A stretch of DNA of 64,000 bases from CAZCEC01 sp964497615 (GTDB lineage Bacteria; Chloroflexota; Anaerolineae; Anaerolineales; UBA6663): assembly GCA_964497615.1 (NCBI GenBank), contig CAZCEC010000004.1, forward strand, positions 92,154 through 156,153, in the 5' to 3' direction. A program made the translations under genes and the position numbers. Below are positions 25,806 through 34,107 of this stretch, piece by piece; position 1 is the first letter of the stretch, and each line of letters opens with the position of its first letter. The notes below the pieces were generated by a model. The model was not told the DNA's origin. It saw only the letters and a program-made list of their open reading frames with translations, and ran no database searches.

Positions 25806-27008
25806 TCAGTCGCGGTATCGCAGCGCCGGCTCGTACATTGCCCGCACGTTGGCCGTGGGCGTGTCCGGTTGCAGGTGGTGGCTGCTGCACAGGATATAGC
25901 CCCCGCCCGCCCCCAGCACCTGCACCCGCTCCCGCACCTCCGCCCGCACCTCGTCCGGCGTCCCGCGCGGCAGGGTTTGGTTGATGTCCACCCCGCCGTG
26001 AAACGCCAGCCGGTCCCCGTACGCCGCCTTGATCTGCGCCAGGTCCATCCCCTTGGCGTCCGGCTGGATGGGGTTGAGCACGTCCACCCCCAGGTCGATG
26101 AACTCCGGGATCAGCGGCCACACCGACCCGTCGCAGTGATACATCACCGGCTTGCCGAAGCTGTGCGCCACCTCCACCAACCGCGCGTGCCGCGGCCGCA
26201 CAAAGTCGCGCCACATGTGCTTGGAGATCATCAGCGACGCCTGGGTCGCCACGTCGTCGTAAAAGTACACCATGTCCAGCCGGTCGCCCGCCAGTGCCAG
26301 CACCCGGCGCGTGTTCTCCACATAGATATCCGTCAGCCGGTCCATGATATACAGCGGCAGCTCCGGCTGGCCGGCCAGGTCCATCAGGAATTCCTGCATC
26401 CCCCGCAGTTGCCAGGCGATCTCGAACACCGACCCGATGCGGAAGCGCACGTGCGTCTCGCCGCCCGTGTCCATCGCCCGCAGGATGTCCGGCAGCGGCG
26501 AAAAATCCCACCAGTCTGGCTCCGGCCACGGGTGCTGCTTCAAGTCCGCCACGCTCTCGGCCTGGCTCAGCGGCCAGTCCACAAACCCCTCGTACGCGCC
26601 GAAGGTCGTCTCCACCCGTTCGCTGTGCGTGCCCCAGATGTCGTTCCAGGTGTGGTCTGGGTTGCGCTGCCGCCACATCCGGTTGGGCGTCGAGCGGTTC
26701 AGCGACCCCCACCAGTCCACCGCTGCGCCCGCGTGCAGCACCCGCTCCGGCGGCTGGCAGAACATGTCGTATGACAACAGCCGGCAGTCCACCTCCAGCG
26801 CCCGCAGCACCGCCTCGCGCTTCGGGTCCATGTATTCGTCCAGCGCCGACGGTGCGGGCGCCTCCGGCAGTTCCGCCGTCAACTTGGCCCACACCTCCGT
26901 CGTCGCCAAAAAGTCCACCGGCACGCGGTCTGGTTCCTCGTGCCGCAGCGCCGTTGCCACGCGTTCACGCGAGGTACTGGCCTGATCAGTTTTCCGAGAG
27001 TTAATCAT
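25806..27008 (-). CDS. Uroporphyrinogen-decarboxylase-like (URO-D/methyltransferase) family protein
   Basis: 400 residues. The start SRERVATALRHEEPDRVPVDF is the typical N-terminus of the URO-D superfamily that includes corrinoid methyltransferases (MtaA, CmuA). PVMYHCDGSVWPLIPEFIDLGVDVLNPIQ near 280-310 and LAFHGGVDINQTLPRGTP near 335 hold the conserved His/Cys and Gly segments. Real heme-pathway HemE has a different N-terminal PVWxMRQAGR motif, which is absent here, so a demethylase or methyltransferase on an unknown compound is more likely. No corrinoid protein gene is adjacent. Confidence 0.8.
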   Translation of the reverse strand: MINSRKTDQASTSRERVATALRHEEPDRVPVDFLATTEVWAKLTAELPEAPAPSALDEYMDPKREAVLRALEVDCRLLSYDMFCQPPERVLHAGAAVDWWGSLNRSTPNRMWRQRNPDHTWNDIWGTHSERVETTFGAYEGFVDWPLSQAESVADLKQHPWPEPDWWDFSPLPDILRAMDTGGETHVRFRIGSVFEIAWQLRGMQEFLMDLAGQPELPLYIMDRLTDIYVENTRRVLALAGDRLDMVYFYDDVATQASLMISKHMWRDFVRPRHARLVEVAHSFGKPVMYHCDGSVWPLIPEFIDLGVDVLNPIQPDAKGMDLAQIKAAYGDRLAFHGGVDINQTLPRGTPDEVRAEVRERVQVLGAGGGYILCSSHHLQPDTPTANVRAMYEPALRYRD

Positions 27009-27070
27009 GAACCTTGTCTTTGCGCGGTAATGGCTTCTCGAAGTTGACCCGCCAGAGCATCGGCGACATC

Positions 27071-27144
27071 ATTTGTCATGCTGAGCGCGAACGCCAGCCA
27101 GCCGGGCCTGCCGGCCTCTTCGCGCGCGAAGCATCTCACTGATG
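27071..27144. repeat. GA-loop hairpin repeat, copy 1
   Basis: ATGCT-GA-GCGCG (27078-27089) pairs with CGCGC-GA-AGCAT (27121-27132), leaving a symmetrical GA/GA internal loop; TGTC precedes and CTC follows. Copies 2-4 are at 32082, 42861 and 45926. It lies in the 27009-27259 spacer between divergent URO-D-like and carbonic-anhydrase genes, which also holds an imperfect palindrome CTGAAACC-TGC-GGGTTCAG at 27174-27192. Confidence 0.75.
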
Positions 27145-27246
27145 ACGCCCTGAGCCACCGCTGCGGCGTCACCCGCTGAAACCTGCGGGTTCAGCCATCG
27201 TGGCGATTATACACGCTGGTGGTTGGCCTCTGGCCTGTCTCTGCGT

Positions 27247-27252
27247 TACACT
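27247..27252 (+). promoter_or_regulatory. -10 box TACACT, leaderless arrangement
   Basis: TACACT ends seven bases before the ATG of the carbonic anhydrase gene at 27260; no Shine-Dalgarno sequence is present. Confidence 0.35.
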
Positions 27253-27259
27253 CCGGCCC

Positions 27260-27805
27260 ATGCCCTTCCGCCTCCTGCCCGTCGCCAGCCCCGCCGACAT
27301 CGCCCCCCAGTACCGCGCCTCGCCCATCGGCCTGCTCCTGGCCTATCACAACCTCAACCAGCCGCTCGCCGCCTACACCCAGGCGCAGTTGCTCATCGGC
27401 ATGTGCATGGACCACCGCAAGCACTTGCGCATCCCCGACAACTTCGCCTACATCATCCGCGCGGGCGGCGCCAACCTGCGCTACAGCGAGTTCAAGGTCT
27501 CGTATGCCATCGCCGTCGGCGGGGTGCGCGCCATCGCCCTCATCGGGCACAATCAGTGCGGCATGGTCAACCTGGCCGCTCGCCAGCAGGCCTTCATTGA
27601 TGGGTTGGTGGATGACGCGGGCTGGGAGCGTGAGGCGGCTGAGGCGCACTTCATGCACTTTGCGCCCCTGTTCGAGATCGGCAACGAGATTGACTTTGTC
27701 TTGAGCGAGACCCAACGGCTGCGCCGGCGCTATCCGAAAATCCTGGTCGCGCCGCTCCTATATAAGGTCGAGGACAATCGCCTCTACCTGATCCGCGAGG
27801 AATGA
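27260..27805 (+). CDS. Beta-class carbonic anhydrase-like protein
   Basis: 181 residues. The zinc and catalytic residues of beta-carbonic anhydrases are all in place: C49-x-D51-x-R53 (CMDHR) and H97-x-x-C100 (GHNQCG), separated by the usual IIRAGGANL segment. It hydrates CO2 to bicarbonate, or belongs to the closely related hydrolase branch of the fold. The C-terminus (PKILVAPLLYKVEDNRLYLI) is also family-like. The frame stays open to 27200, but the ATG at 27260, seven bases after a -10 box, is favoured. Confidence 0.85.
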   Translation: MPFRLLPVASPADIAPQYRASPIGLLLAYHNLNQPLAAYTQAQLLIGMCMDHRKHLRIPDNFAYIIRAGGANLRYSEFKVSYAIAVGGVRAIALIGHNQCGMVNLAARQQAFIDGLVDDAGWEREAAEAHFMHFAPLFEIGNEIDFVLSETQRLRRRYPKILVAPLLYKVEDNRLYLIREE

Positions 27806-27889
27806 CCGTGTCCATTACCTTCAGCCTCGGCGTGATCGCCTGCACCGCCTGGCCTGCCTGGCCCTTGACCATCCGTTGAAGGAGACCCC

Positions 27890-28249
27890 ATGAACCTGCG
27901 CTCGCTTGGCCCATTTGTTGAACCGCAGCTCCCGCTGGATGACGCCGAGGCCGCCATCGCCTTCTACGCGCAGATGGGCTGCCGCGTCACGTCGCGCACC
28001 GCTTGGGGCATGCTCCAACTGGCCGACCCCGCCGGCCACACCCTCACCCTGTTTCCCCGGCAGTTCTGGCCCGAAGCGGCGATGGCCTTTCATAGCCCAG
28101 ATCTCCGCGCGCTCAAGCTCGAATTGGCGGCTGAGGGTATTCCCATTGAGGAGGACAGCGTGGACCTGGAACCGCCCCGGCTCTCGTTCCGCGACCCGTC
28201 GGGGAACCTGATCTACGCCTATCTCCGTCCTGTTGAGCCCTCCGCGTAA
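27890..28249 (+). CDS. VOC-superfamily (glyoxalase/bleomycin-resistance fold) protein
   Basis: 119 residues with AGGAG before the ATG. The beta-alpha-beta-beta-beta units of a VOC domain are recognisable: PQLPLDDAEAAIAFYAQMGCRV, then WGMLQLADPAGHTLTLFP, and at the C-terminus PPRLSFRDPSGNLIYAYL, where D-P-S-G-N-x-I is typical. It is one of the small VOC proteins with unknown substrate. It lies 84 bases after the carbonic anhydrase gene and may be cotranscribed. Confidence 0.75.
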   Translation: MNLRSLGPFVEPQLPLDDAEAAIAFYAQMGCRVTSRTAWGMLQLADPAGHTLTLFPRQFWPEAAMAFHSPDLRALKLELAAEGIPIEEDSVDLEPPRLSFRDPSGNLIYAYLRPVEPSA

Positions 28250-28349
28250 CGTTGGCCCATTCCCCAAGTCCTGCTTGCACCATTCCTACCCACGCCGTAA
28301 GCGGCTGCCAACGACGTAGCTCGATTCTTGCCACCTTTCCGTCTCGACC

Positions 28350-28378
28350 TTGCTCTTTAGAACAAATGTACCTATAAT
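28350..28378 (+). promoter_or_regulatory. Promoter TTGCTC-17-TATAAT with LexA-like box in the spacer
   Basis: -35 TTGCTC (28350-28355) and -10 TATAAT (28373-28378) are 17 bases apart. Between them is GAACAAATGTAC (28360-28371), one base away from the GAAC-N4-GTTC box of Gram-positive-type LexA. The same arrangement with a perfect box is at 63835-63863. Confidence 0.5.
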
Positions 28379-28681
28379 GGACATGCACCGCCAGCGTCGC
28401 GGCACATCCCGCCTCGCTTTGCCCGGCTCCACCTCATGCTGTGCATTCACGCCTCCACAGCCACAGCCATTCCATTATCCCTGGCTGCCCGGGCGCCACT
28501 TGCCCGGTTGGCCCAAATTCCTTCTGCGCCCGAGCCGCCGGTGATCTGCCCGCCTCATCCCGCTTTCCGGCGATTAGTGTTGATGATGTTGACGCTGACG
28601 ATCATTCCACCCGGATTTCAACCAACATCCTCCGCCTGCCCGCGAAAATTGATGTTGACGATTCATAAAAGTGTTGTTAGG

Positions 28682-28687
28682 TAGAAT
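28682..28687 (+). promoter_or_regulatory. -10 box TAGAAT of lhr, leaderless arrangement
   Basis: TAGAAT is followed by six cytosines and then the GTG start at 28694. No ribosome-binding site exists. Confidence 0.45.
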
Positions 28688-28693
28688 CCCCCC

Positions 28694-31600
28694 GTGCCTT
28701 CTGATCCTCTCGCCCCCTTCCTGCCTCCCGTCCGCGCCTGGTTCCGCCAGGCCCTCGGCGCGCCCACCGCCCCCCAGGCCGAAGGCTGGCCCGCCATCCA
28801 GCGCGGCGAGCACACCCTCATCCTCGCCCCCACCGGCTCCGGCAAGACCCTCGCCGCCTTCCTCTGGGGTCTCAACGAACTCTTCCGCGAACCTGGCGCC
28901 TCGTCTGACACTACCCCCCCCTTCTCCCACTCGTTACGGGGGGAGAAGGGGTCGGGCGATGACCATGGTCCCCGGAACGAAGTGGAGCGGGAGGGGGGGC
29001 GGCCGCCTGGTGTCCGCCTCCTCTACGTCTCCCCCCTCAAGGCCCTCAACAACGACATTGAACGCAACCTGCGCGTCCCCCTCGACGGCATCCGCGCCGC
29101 CGCCCGCCAGCTAGGCCAGGCCCTGCCCGGCCTGCGCGTCGCCGTCCGCACCGGCGACACCCCCGCCGCGGCCCGCGCCCAGATGGTCAAACAGCCGCCG
29201 CACATCCTCATCACCACCCCCGAGTCGCTCTACCTGATCCTCACCAGCCCGCGCGCCCGCGAGATGTTCCGCACCGTCCACACCGTCATCGTGGACGAGA
29301 TCCACACCCTCGCCGGCAGCAAACGCGGCGCCCACCTCGCCCTCAGCCTCGAGCGCCTCGAAGCCATCCTCGCGGCCGCCCCAAACGCAAGGGTCCCAAC
29401 GGACGAATCTGCCGCACCCCCCGCTGTACTCAGCGGCGCACACTCCCGCCCGTCCACACTCACACACCTTCCACTTTCACACGCCTCTGCCCCCGCCCGC
29501 CTCCAGCGCATCGGCCTCTCCGCCACCATCCGCCCCCTCGAAGAAGCCGCCCGCTTCCTCGGCGGCCAGCAGCCCGGCCCCGGGGGCCTCCTTCCGCGCC
29601 CGGTCACCATCGTCAACGCCGGCTACCGCAAGCCCCTCGACCTCAACGTTGTCACCGTGGTGGACGACTTTCAGGACCTGCCCGCCTCCTCCATCTGGCC
29701 AGCCGTCGTCCCGCGCGTCCTCGACGACATTCGCCGCCATCGCACCACCCTGATCTTCGCTAACAACCGCCGCCTGGCCGAGCGTACCGCCGACCGCCTC
29801 AATGCCCAACTCGAAGGTGAGCAGTCCGAAGAAGCGCCGCCCGGCAGCACCGAGATCCTCGCCCCCGGCGGCCTGGCCCGCGACCGGGGCATGTTCGCCA
29901 TCGGCGCTGAGGGCCCCTTCCGCGCCCACCACGGCAGCATGTCCAAGGAGGCCCGCCTCCAGATGGAAGCCGACCTCAAGGCCGGCCGCCTGCCCGCCCT
30001 GGTGGGCACCAGTTCGCTGGAGTTGGGCATCGACATCGGCGCGGTGGATGTGGTCGTCCAGTTGCAGTCGCCCAAAAGTGTGTCGCAGGGCCTCCAGCGC
30101 GTCGGCCGCTCCGGCCACCTCGTCGGCCAGACCAGCAAGGGCCGCATCTACGCCACCTTCCGCGAAGACCTGGTGGAGGCCGCCGCCATCGCCCGCGGCA
30201 TGCTCGATGGCGCGGTGGAGTTGACCTACACGCCCCGCAACCCGCTCGATGTGCTGGCCCAGCAGATCGTGGCCATGGTCTCCATTGAAGATTGGCCCGC
30301 CCAGGCGCTCTACGACCTCGCCCGCCAGGCCTATCCCTACGCCGATCTGCCGCTCAGCGTCTTCCATGCCGTGCTCGACATGCTCACCGGCCGCTACTTC
30401 CTTGACCTGGCCGAGGCTCATGATAGCCGCGCCCTCAACTCGCTCCGCCCCAAGATCGCCTGGGACCGCGCCAGCGACACCCTCACCGCCCTGCCCGGTT
30501 CGCGCCTGCTCGCCCTCAGCAATGCCGGCACCATTCCCGATACCGGCGGCTTCGGCGTCTACCTCGCCGACGGCAAGACCCGCCTGGGCGAGTTGGACGA
30601 GGAATTTGTGCTGGAGACCCGCGTGGGCGACGCCTTCCTGCTCGGCAGCAGCGTCTGGCGCGTCACCGAGATTGGGAACGACCGTGTCACCGTCACGGGC
30701 GCGGCCGGCGCCACGCCCCGCATGCCGTTCTGGAACGGCGACTATCCCTACCGCCCCTACGAGTTGGGCCAGCGCCTGGGCCGCTTCCGCCGCGAAGTCG
30801 TCGAGCATTTGGCCGTCGAGCCGCCTGCCGCCACCGCAGCCTGGCTGCGCCGCGACTACGTGCTGGATGAGAACTCAGCCCGTAACCTCATTGCCCACGT
30901 CCAGCGCCAGCTTGACGCCGTTGGCGTCATGTCGTCCGACACCACCCTCGTCATCGAGACCTTCCAGAACGCCGTCGGCGACCGCCACCTGGCCATTCAC
31001 TCGCCCTACGGCGGGCGCGTCAACGGCGCCTGGGCGCTGGCCCTGCTCAGCGCCTTCCGTGAGCGCCTGGGCGTTACGCCCGAAGTGCAGACCAGCGACG
31101 ACGGCCTGCTCTTCCGCTTCCCCGATGCCGGCCCCGCCGCCCCGGTGGATGTCGTCCGCGCCCTCACCCCGGCCGCTGCCCGCGAGCGCCTGCTCCAGGA
31201 ACTCCCCGGCTCGGCCGTCTTTGGCGCGCGCTTTCGCATGAATGCCGGCCGCGCCCTGTTGTTACCCCGCGCACGCGGCGGTAAGCGCACCCCCTTCTGG
31301 CTTCAGCGCCTGCGCGCCAAGGACCTGCTGGCCCTGGTGCAGTCCAACAACCTGAACGAGTTCCCCATCGTCGCCGAGACCTACCGCGACTGCCTGCAGG
31401 ATGTCTTCGACCTGCCCCATCTCGAAGAACTGCTCACCCGTGTGGGCCAGGGCGAGGTGCGCCTGGTCCACATCGAGACCGTCTCGCCCTCGCCCGTCGC
31501 CGCCGGCCTGCTCTACAACTTCGCCAGCACCTACCTCTATGAGTGGGATGCTCCCAAGGCCGAGCGCCAACTGCAAACCCTCTCCCTCACCGGCGCCCTC

Positions 31601-34084
31601 CTCGGTGCTCCGCCCGCTGGCGTTCCCGACGGTGATCACGTAGTCGTGCCCTTTACCGGCACGCCGGGGCCCGCGTCCTCCGATTCCGCAGCCGTGCCCC
31701 GTGCGCAGCGCTCCCCTCAGGGGGTTACGGGCGCGCCCCCCTCCGGTGGTCGCGTAGCCGTGCCCTTCACGGGCACGCCGCTCGACCTCAGTGACCTCCT
31801 CCGGCCAGATGCCATTGTCAGCGTCACCCAGCAGGCCGCACACCGGGCCCCCGGCTACCGGGCCCGCACCCTTGAGGAATTTGCCTTCATCCTCCGCGAG
31901 TTGGGCGACCTCACCCCCGCCGAGGCGCAAGCCGTCGTCGCCGCGCCCTTGCCCGCCCACGCTGACACGTCACTCCCAGCCGCGCCGCCGGCCTCCTCCG
32001 CGTCCTCGCCCGCCTCCACCCGCACGACGCTCCCGGCCGCGCCGCCCGCGCCCGCTGAGTCCGCCCCTGCTCCTGCTGACATGTCATTCCGAGCCGCGTC
32101 GCCTTTACGCGGCGAGGAATCTCGCCTCTCCGCCGCCTGGCTCGATACCCTCGCCTCCCAAGGCCGCGCCGCCGCCGTCTACCTTGAACGCCTGTCCGCC
32201 GCGCGCGCCTCGGACGAACCGCGCTGGGTAGCTGGCGAGTTGGCCGAGCTCTACCGCGCCGTCTTTGCCTCGCCCGCCGCCCTTCCGTCCCTGCATCCGC
32301 CCGCCCTCGCCCTCCTCCGCCGCCACCTGCGCTGGGCCGGGCCCGTCACCGCCGCCAGCCTGCTGGCCCGCTATCCTTTCCAACCTTCCTGGCTCGATGC
32401 CGCCCTGGCCGCCCTCATCCAGCGCCGCGAAGTCGTCCTCGGCCATTTCACCCGCCGCGACGCCCTGGAGTATTGCGACGCCCACCTGCTCGACCACATT
32501 CGCCGCCGCACCCTCACCTTGCTGCGCAATGAAGTCCAGCCGGTCGGCCCCGCCGCCTATGCCGATTTCCTGGCCCGCTGGCAGCAGGTCGTGCCCGCCG
32601 CCCACGTGGCCGCCCAGCCAGATTCGGTTAGCACAGCCCCCGTCACCCCCGCGCCCGCCGCGCCCGCATTGTCAGCCCCAGCACCCGATGGCATCTTCGA
32701 GCAGATGCGCGGCCTTGCCCTCCCCGCCAGCCTCTGGACTGATGAAGTCCTGCCCGCCCGCCTCGGCGCAAGCTCGGCCAGCGCCCTGGCCTCCACCCCC
32801 AACCTCGTCTGGGCAGGGGACCCGGCCACGGCCAGCGACCCCAAGCGCCCCCGCTTCCGCTTCTTCTTCCGCGGCGAGGGTGGCGTCTTCCTGGACTCGC
32901 CCGCCGGCGCTGACCTCGCCCTCTCGCCCGCCGCCCGCCTCGTCCTGGACTTCCTTAAGAGCGAAGGCGCCTCATTCACCTCCGATCTGCTTGCTGGCGC
33001 CCAACTTCACACCGAGAGTCTCACGCCTGCCGTCCACGAACTCGTCCTTGCCGGCCTCGTCACCAACGATTCGCCTTCTGCCGTGCTTGAGTTGCTAAGT
33101 GCCGAGGCCTTACCTCCACCCCCCCACACTTCCACACCCTCTCACTCGCCTAGCAGCCTCGCCGCCGACCTCGCCGCCCGCCTGGGCGACCGCCAGGGGA
33201 AAGGTCCCCGCCCCCTCTCGGCCACCCGTTATCGCGCCGCCAAGCAGCGCGTGGCCCGCCGGCTACAGGCTCAGCTTGAGTCGCGTGTGTCGGCCCCTGC
33301 GCCTGTCCCGGCCAGCGCCGGCCGCTGGGCCCTCATCCACCGCGCCGGCATCCTCGGCCCTGCCCTCGCCCCTGATGAGCGCCTGCGCCGCCTGGCGCGG
33401 CTGCTCCTCGCCCGCTATGGCGTCGTGGCGCGTGAAAGCCTCGACCGCGAGACCCTGCCCGCCGATTGGTCCCAGCTTTATCCGGTTCTGCAAAACATGG
33501 AGTTGCGCGGCGAGGTCCGCCGGGGCTACTTCGTTACCGGCCTATCGGGCGCGCAGTTTGCCCTGCCCGAGGCCGTCGAGCGCCTGCGCGCCGCCCCTGG
33601 CGACGCTGTCTTCCTGCTCAACGCCGCCGACCCCGCCAACATCTACGGCGGCGACATCGCGCTGCCGAGCGGCCACACTTCCCCGCCCCGTGCCACCGCG
33701 CCGGTGCCGCCCGCCGCCCCCAACTCAACCGAAGACCCACCCGTAGCCGCACCCTTTACGGGTGCGTCTTCCCCGCCCATTGATGTCCCGTCCGCGCCTC
33801 TTCGCTTCGCCCGCCTGCCCTCCACGCACCTGGCCCTCTGGCGCGGCGCCATCGCAGTCCTGTTTGAGGATAACGGCGACCGCCTGACTGCCGCCCCCGG
33901 CCTCCCGCCCGAAGTGCTGCGGCACGCCCTCGCGGCCTACCTGAACCGCCCCGCCTCGCCGCGCCGCATCGTCGTCTCCACCTGGAACGGCACGCCCGTG
34001 CACGGCAGCCCCGGCCAGCCGCTGCTGCGGTCGCTTGGGTTTCAAAACACACCCTCCGGCATGGAGTGGCGCGGGGGGCCATAG
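28694..34084 (+). CDS. lhr: Lhr-type large ATP-dependent DNA helicase
   Basis: 1796 residues, longer than typical Lhr (about 1500). Superfamily 2 motifs: Walker A APTGSGKT at 45-52, YVSPLKAL near 111, DEIH near 201, SATI near 275, and motifs V/VI in GTSSLELGIDIG (about 438) and QRVGRSGH (about 470). The Lhr-core winged-helix and domain 4 region runs to about 900, then the HTH_42-like C-terminal domain (about 1150-1790, VYLERLSAARASDEPRW, FARLPSTHLALWRG). It unwinds DNA or RNA:DNA hybrids 3' to 5', probably in repair. Several in-frame low-complexity or hairpin-derived inserts separate the domains (residues about 69-106, 232-266, 983-1029, 1130-1145, 1475-1486, 1682-1695). The GTG start lies six bases after a -10 box. 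Confidence 0.9.
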   Translation: MPSDPLAPFLPPVRAWFRQALGAPTAPQAEGWPAIQRGEHTLILAPTGSGKTLAAFLWGLNELFREPGASSDTTPPFSHSLRGEKGSGDDHGPRNEVEREGGRPPGVRLLYVSPLKALNNDIERNLRVPLDGIRAAARQLGQALPGLRVAVRTGDTPAAARAQMVKQPPHILITTPESLYLILTSPRAREMFRTVHTVIVDEIHTLAGSKRGAHLALSLERLEAILAAAPNARVPTDESAAPPAVLSGAHSRPSTLTHLPLSHASAPARLQRIGLSATIRPLEEAARFLGGQQPGPGGLLPRPVTIVNAGYRKPLDLNVVTVVDDFQDLPASSIWPAVVPRVLDDIRRHRTTLIFANNRRLAERTADRLNAQLEGEQSEEAPPGSTEILAPGGLARDRGMFAIGAEGPFRAHHGSMSKEARLQMEADLKAGRLPALVGTSSLELGIDIGAVDVVVQLQSPKSVSQGLQRVGRSGHLVGQTSKGRIYATFREDLVEAAAIARGMLDGAVELTYTPRNPLDVLAQQIVAMVSIEDWPAQALYDLARQAYPYADLPLSVFHAVLDMLTGRYFLDLAEAHDSRALNSLRPKIAWDRASDTLTALPGSRLLALSNAGTIPDTGGFGVYLADGKTRLGELDEEFVLETRVGDAFLLGSSVWRVTEIGNDRVTVTGAAGATPRMPFWNGDYPYRPYELGQRLGRFRREVVEHLAVEPPAATAAWLRRDYVLDENSARNLIAHVQRQLDAVGVMSSDTTLVIETFQNAVGDRHLAIHSPYGGRVNGAWALALLSAFRERLGVTPEVQTSDDGLLFRFPDAGPAAPVDVVRALTPAAARERLLQELPGSAVFGARFRMNAGRALLLPRARGGKRTPFWLQRLRAKDLLALVQSNNLNEFPIVAETYRDCLQDVFDLPHLEELLTRVGQGEVRLVHIETVSPSPVAAGLLYNFASTYLYEWDAPKAERQLQTLSLTGALLGAPPAGVPDGDHVVVPFTGTPGPASSDSAAVPRAQRSPQGVTGAPPSGGRVAVPFTGTPLDLSDLLRPDAIVSVTQQAAHRAPGYRARTLEEFAFILRELGDLTPAEAQAVVAAPLPAHADTSLPAAPPASSASSPASTRTTLPAAPPAPAESAPAPADMSFRAASPLRGEESRLSAAWLDTLASQGRAAAVYLERLSAARASDEPRWVAGELAELYRAVFASPAALPSLHPPALALLRRHLRWAGPVTAASLLARYPFQPSWLDAALAALIQRREVVLGHFTRRDALEYCDAHLLDHIRRRTLTLLRNEVQPVGPAAYADFLARWQQVVPAAHVAAQPDSVSTAPVTPAPAAPALSAPAPDGIFEQMRGLALPASLWTDEVLPARLGASSASALASTPNLVWAGDPATASDPKRPRFRFFFRGEGGVFLDSPAGADLALSPAARLVLDFLKSEGASFTSDLLAGAQLHTESLTPAVHELVLAGLVTNDSPSAVLELLSAEALPPPPHTSTPSHSPSSLAADLAARLGDRQGKGPRPLSATRYRAAKQRVARRLQAQLESRVSAPAPVPASAGRWALIHRAGILGPALAPDERLRRLARLLLARYGVVARESLDRETLPADWSQLYPVLQNMELRGEVRRGYFVTGLSGAQFALPEAVERLRAAPGDAVFLLNAADPANIYGGDIALPSGHTSPPRATAPVPPAAPNSTEDPPVAAPFTGASSPPIDVPSAPLRFARLPSTHLALWRGAIAVLFEDNGDRLTAAPGLPPEVLRHALAAYLNRPASPRRIVVSTWNGTPVHGSPGQPLLRSLGFQNTPSGMEWRGGP
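28918..28951. repeat. 11-bp inverted repeat inside lhr
   Basis: CCCCTTCTCCC (28918-28928) and GGGAGAAGGGG (28941-28951) form a hairpin inside the coding region, in an insert between Walker A and the YVSPLKAL motif that other Lhr proteins lack. Confidence 0.75.
31645..31663. repeat. VPFTGTP hairpin, copy a (in lhr)
   Basis: CGTGCC/GGCACG arms (31645-31650, 31658-31663) around a seven-base CTTTACC loop; encodes VVPFTGTP in frame. Confidence 0.65.
31759..31777. repeat. VPFTGTP hairpin, copy b (in lhr)
   Basis: CGTGCCC/GGGCACG (31759-31765, 31771-31777) around TTCAC; encodes AVPFTGTP. Confidence 0.7.
32082..32126. repeat. GA-loop hairpin repeat, copy 4 (inside lhr)
   Basis: ATTCC-GA-GCCGCG (32086-32098) pairs perfectly with CGCGGC-GA-GGAAT (32108-32120), with TGTC before and CTC after, as in copy 1 but with a different outer stem. 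It is translated in frame as MSFRAASPLRGEESRL. Confidence 0.75.
33748..33766. repeat. VPFTGTP hairpin, copy c (in lhr)
   Basis: CGCACCC/GGGTGCG (33748-33754, 33760-33766) around TTTAC; relative to copy b both arms changed together, keeping the stem. Confidence 0.7.
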
Positions 34085-34107
34085 CGCGGAGGCGCTTGGT
34101 GTACGCC

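Larger units (their letters stand above)
28250..28693. other. 444-base intergenic region before lhr
   Basis: It holds a promoter-like TTGCTC-17-TATAAT with a LexA-like half-conserved box (28350-28378), a short proline-rich frame that could start at ATG 28383 and end at 28544 (53 residues, unsupported), two copies of TGATGTTGACG (28584-28594 and 28650-28660), and the -10 box of lhr. I see no convincing gene. Confidence 0.6.

Noticed and set aside
28383..28544. 53-residue proline-rich frame as a gene
   Set aside because: Well-placed promoter but no protein features or ribosome-binding site; not listed as CDS.
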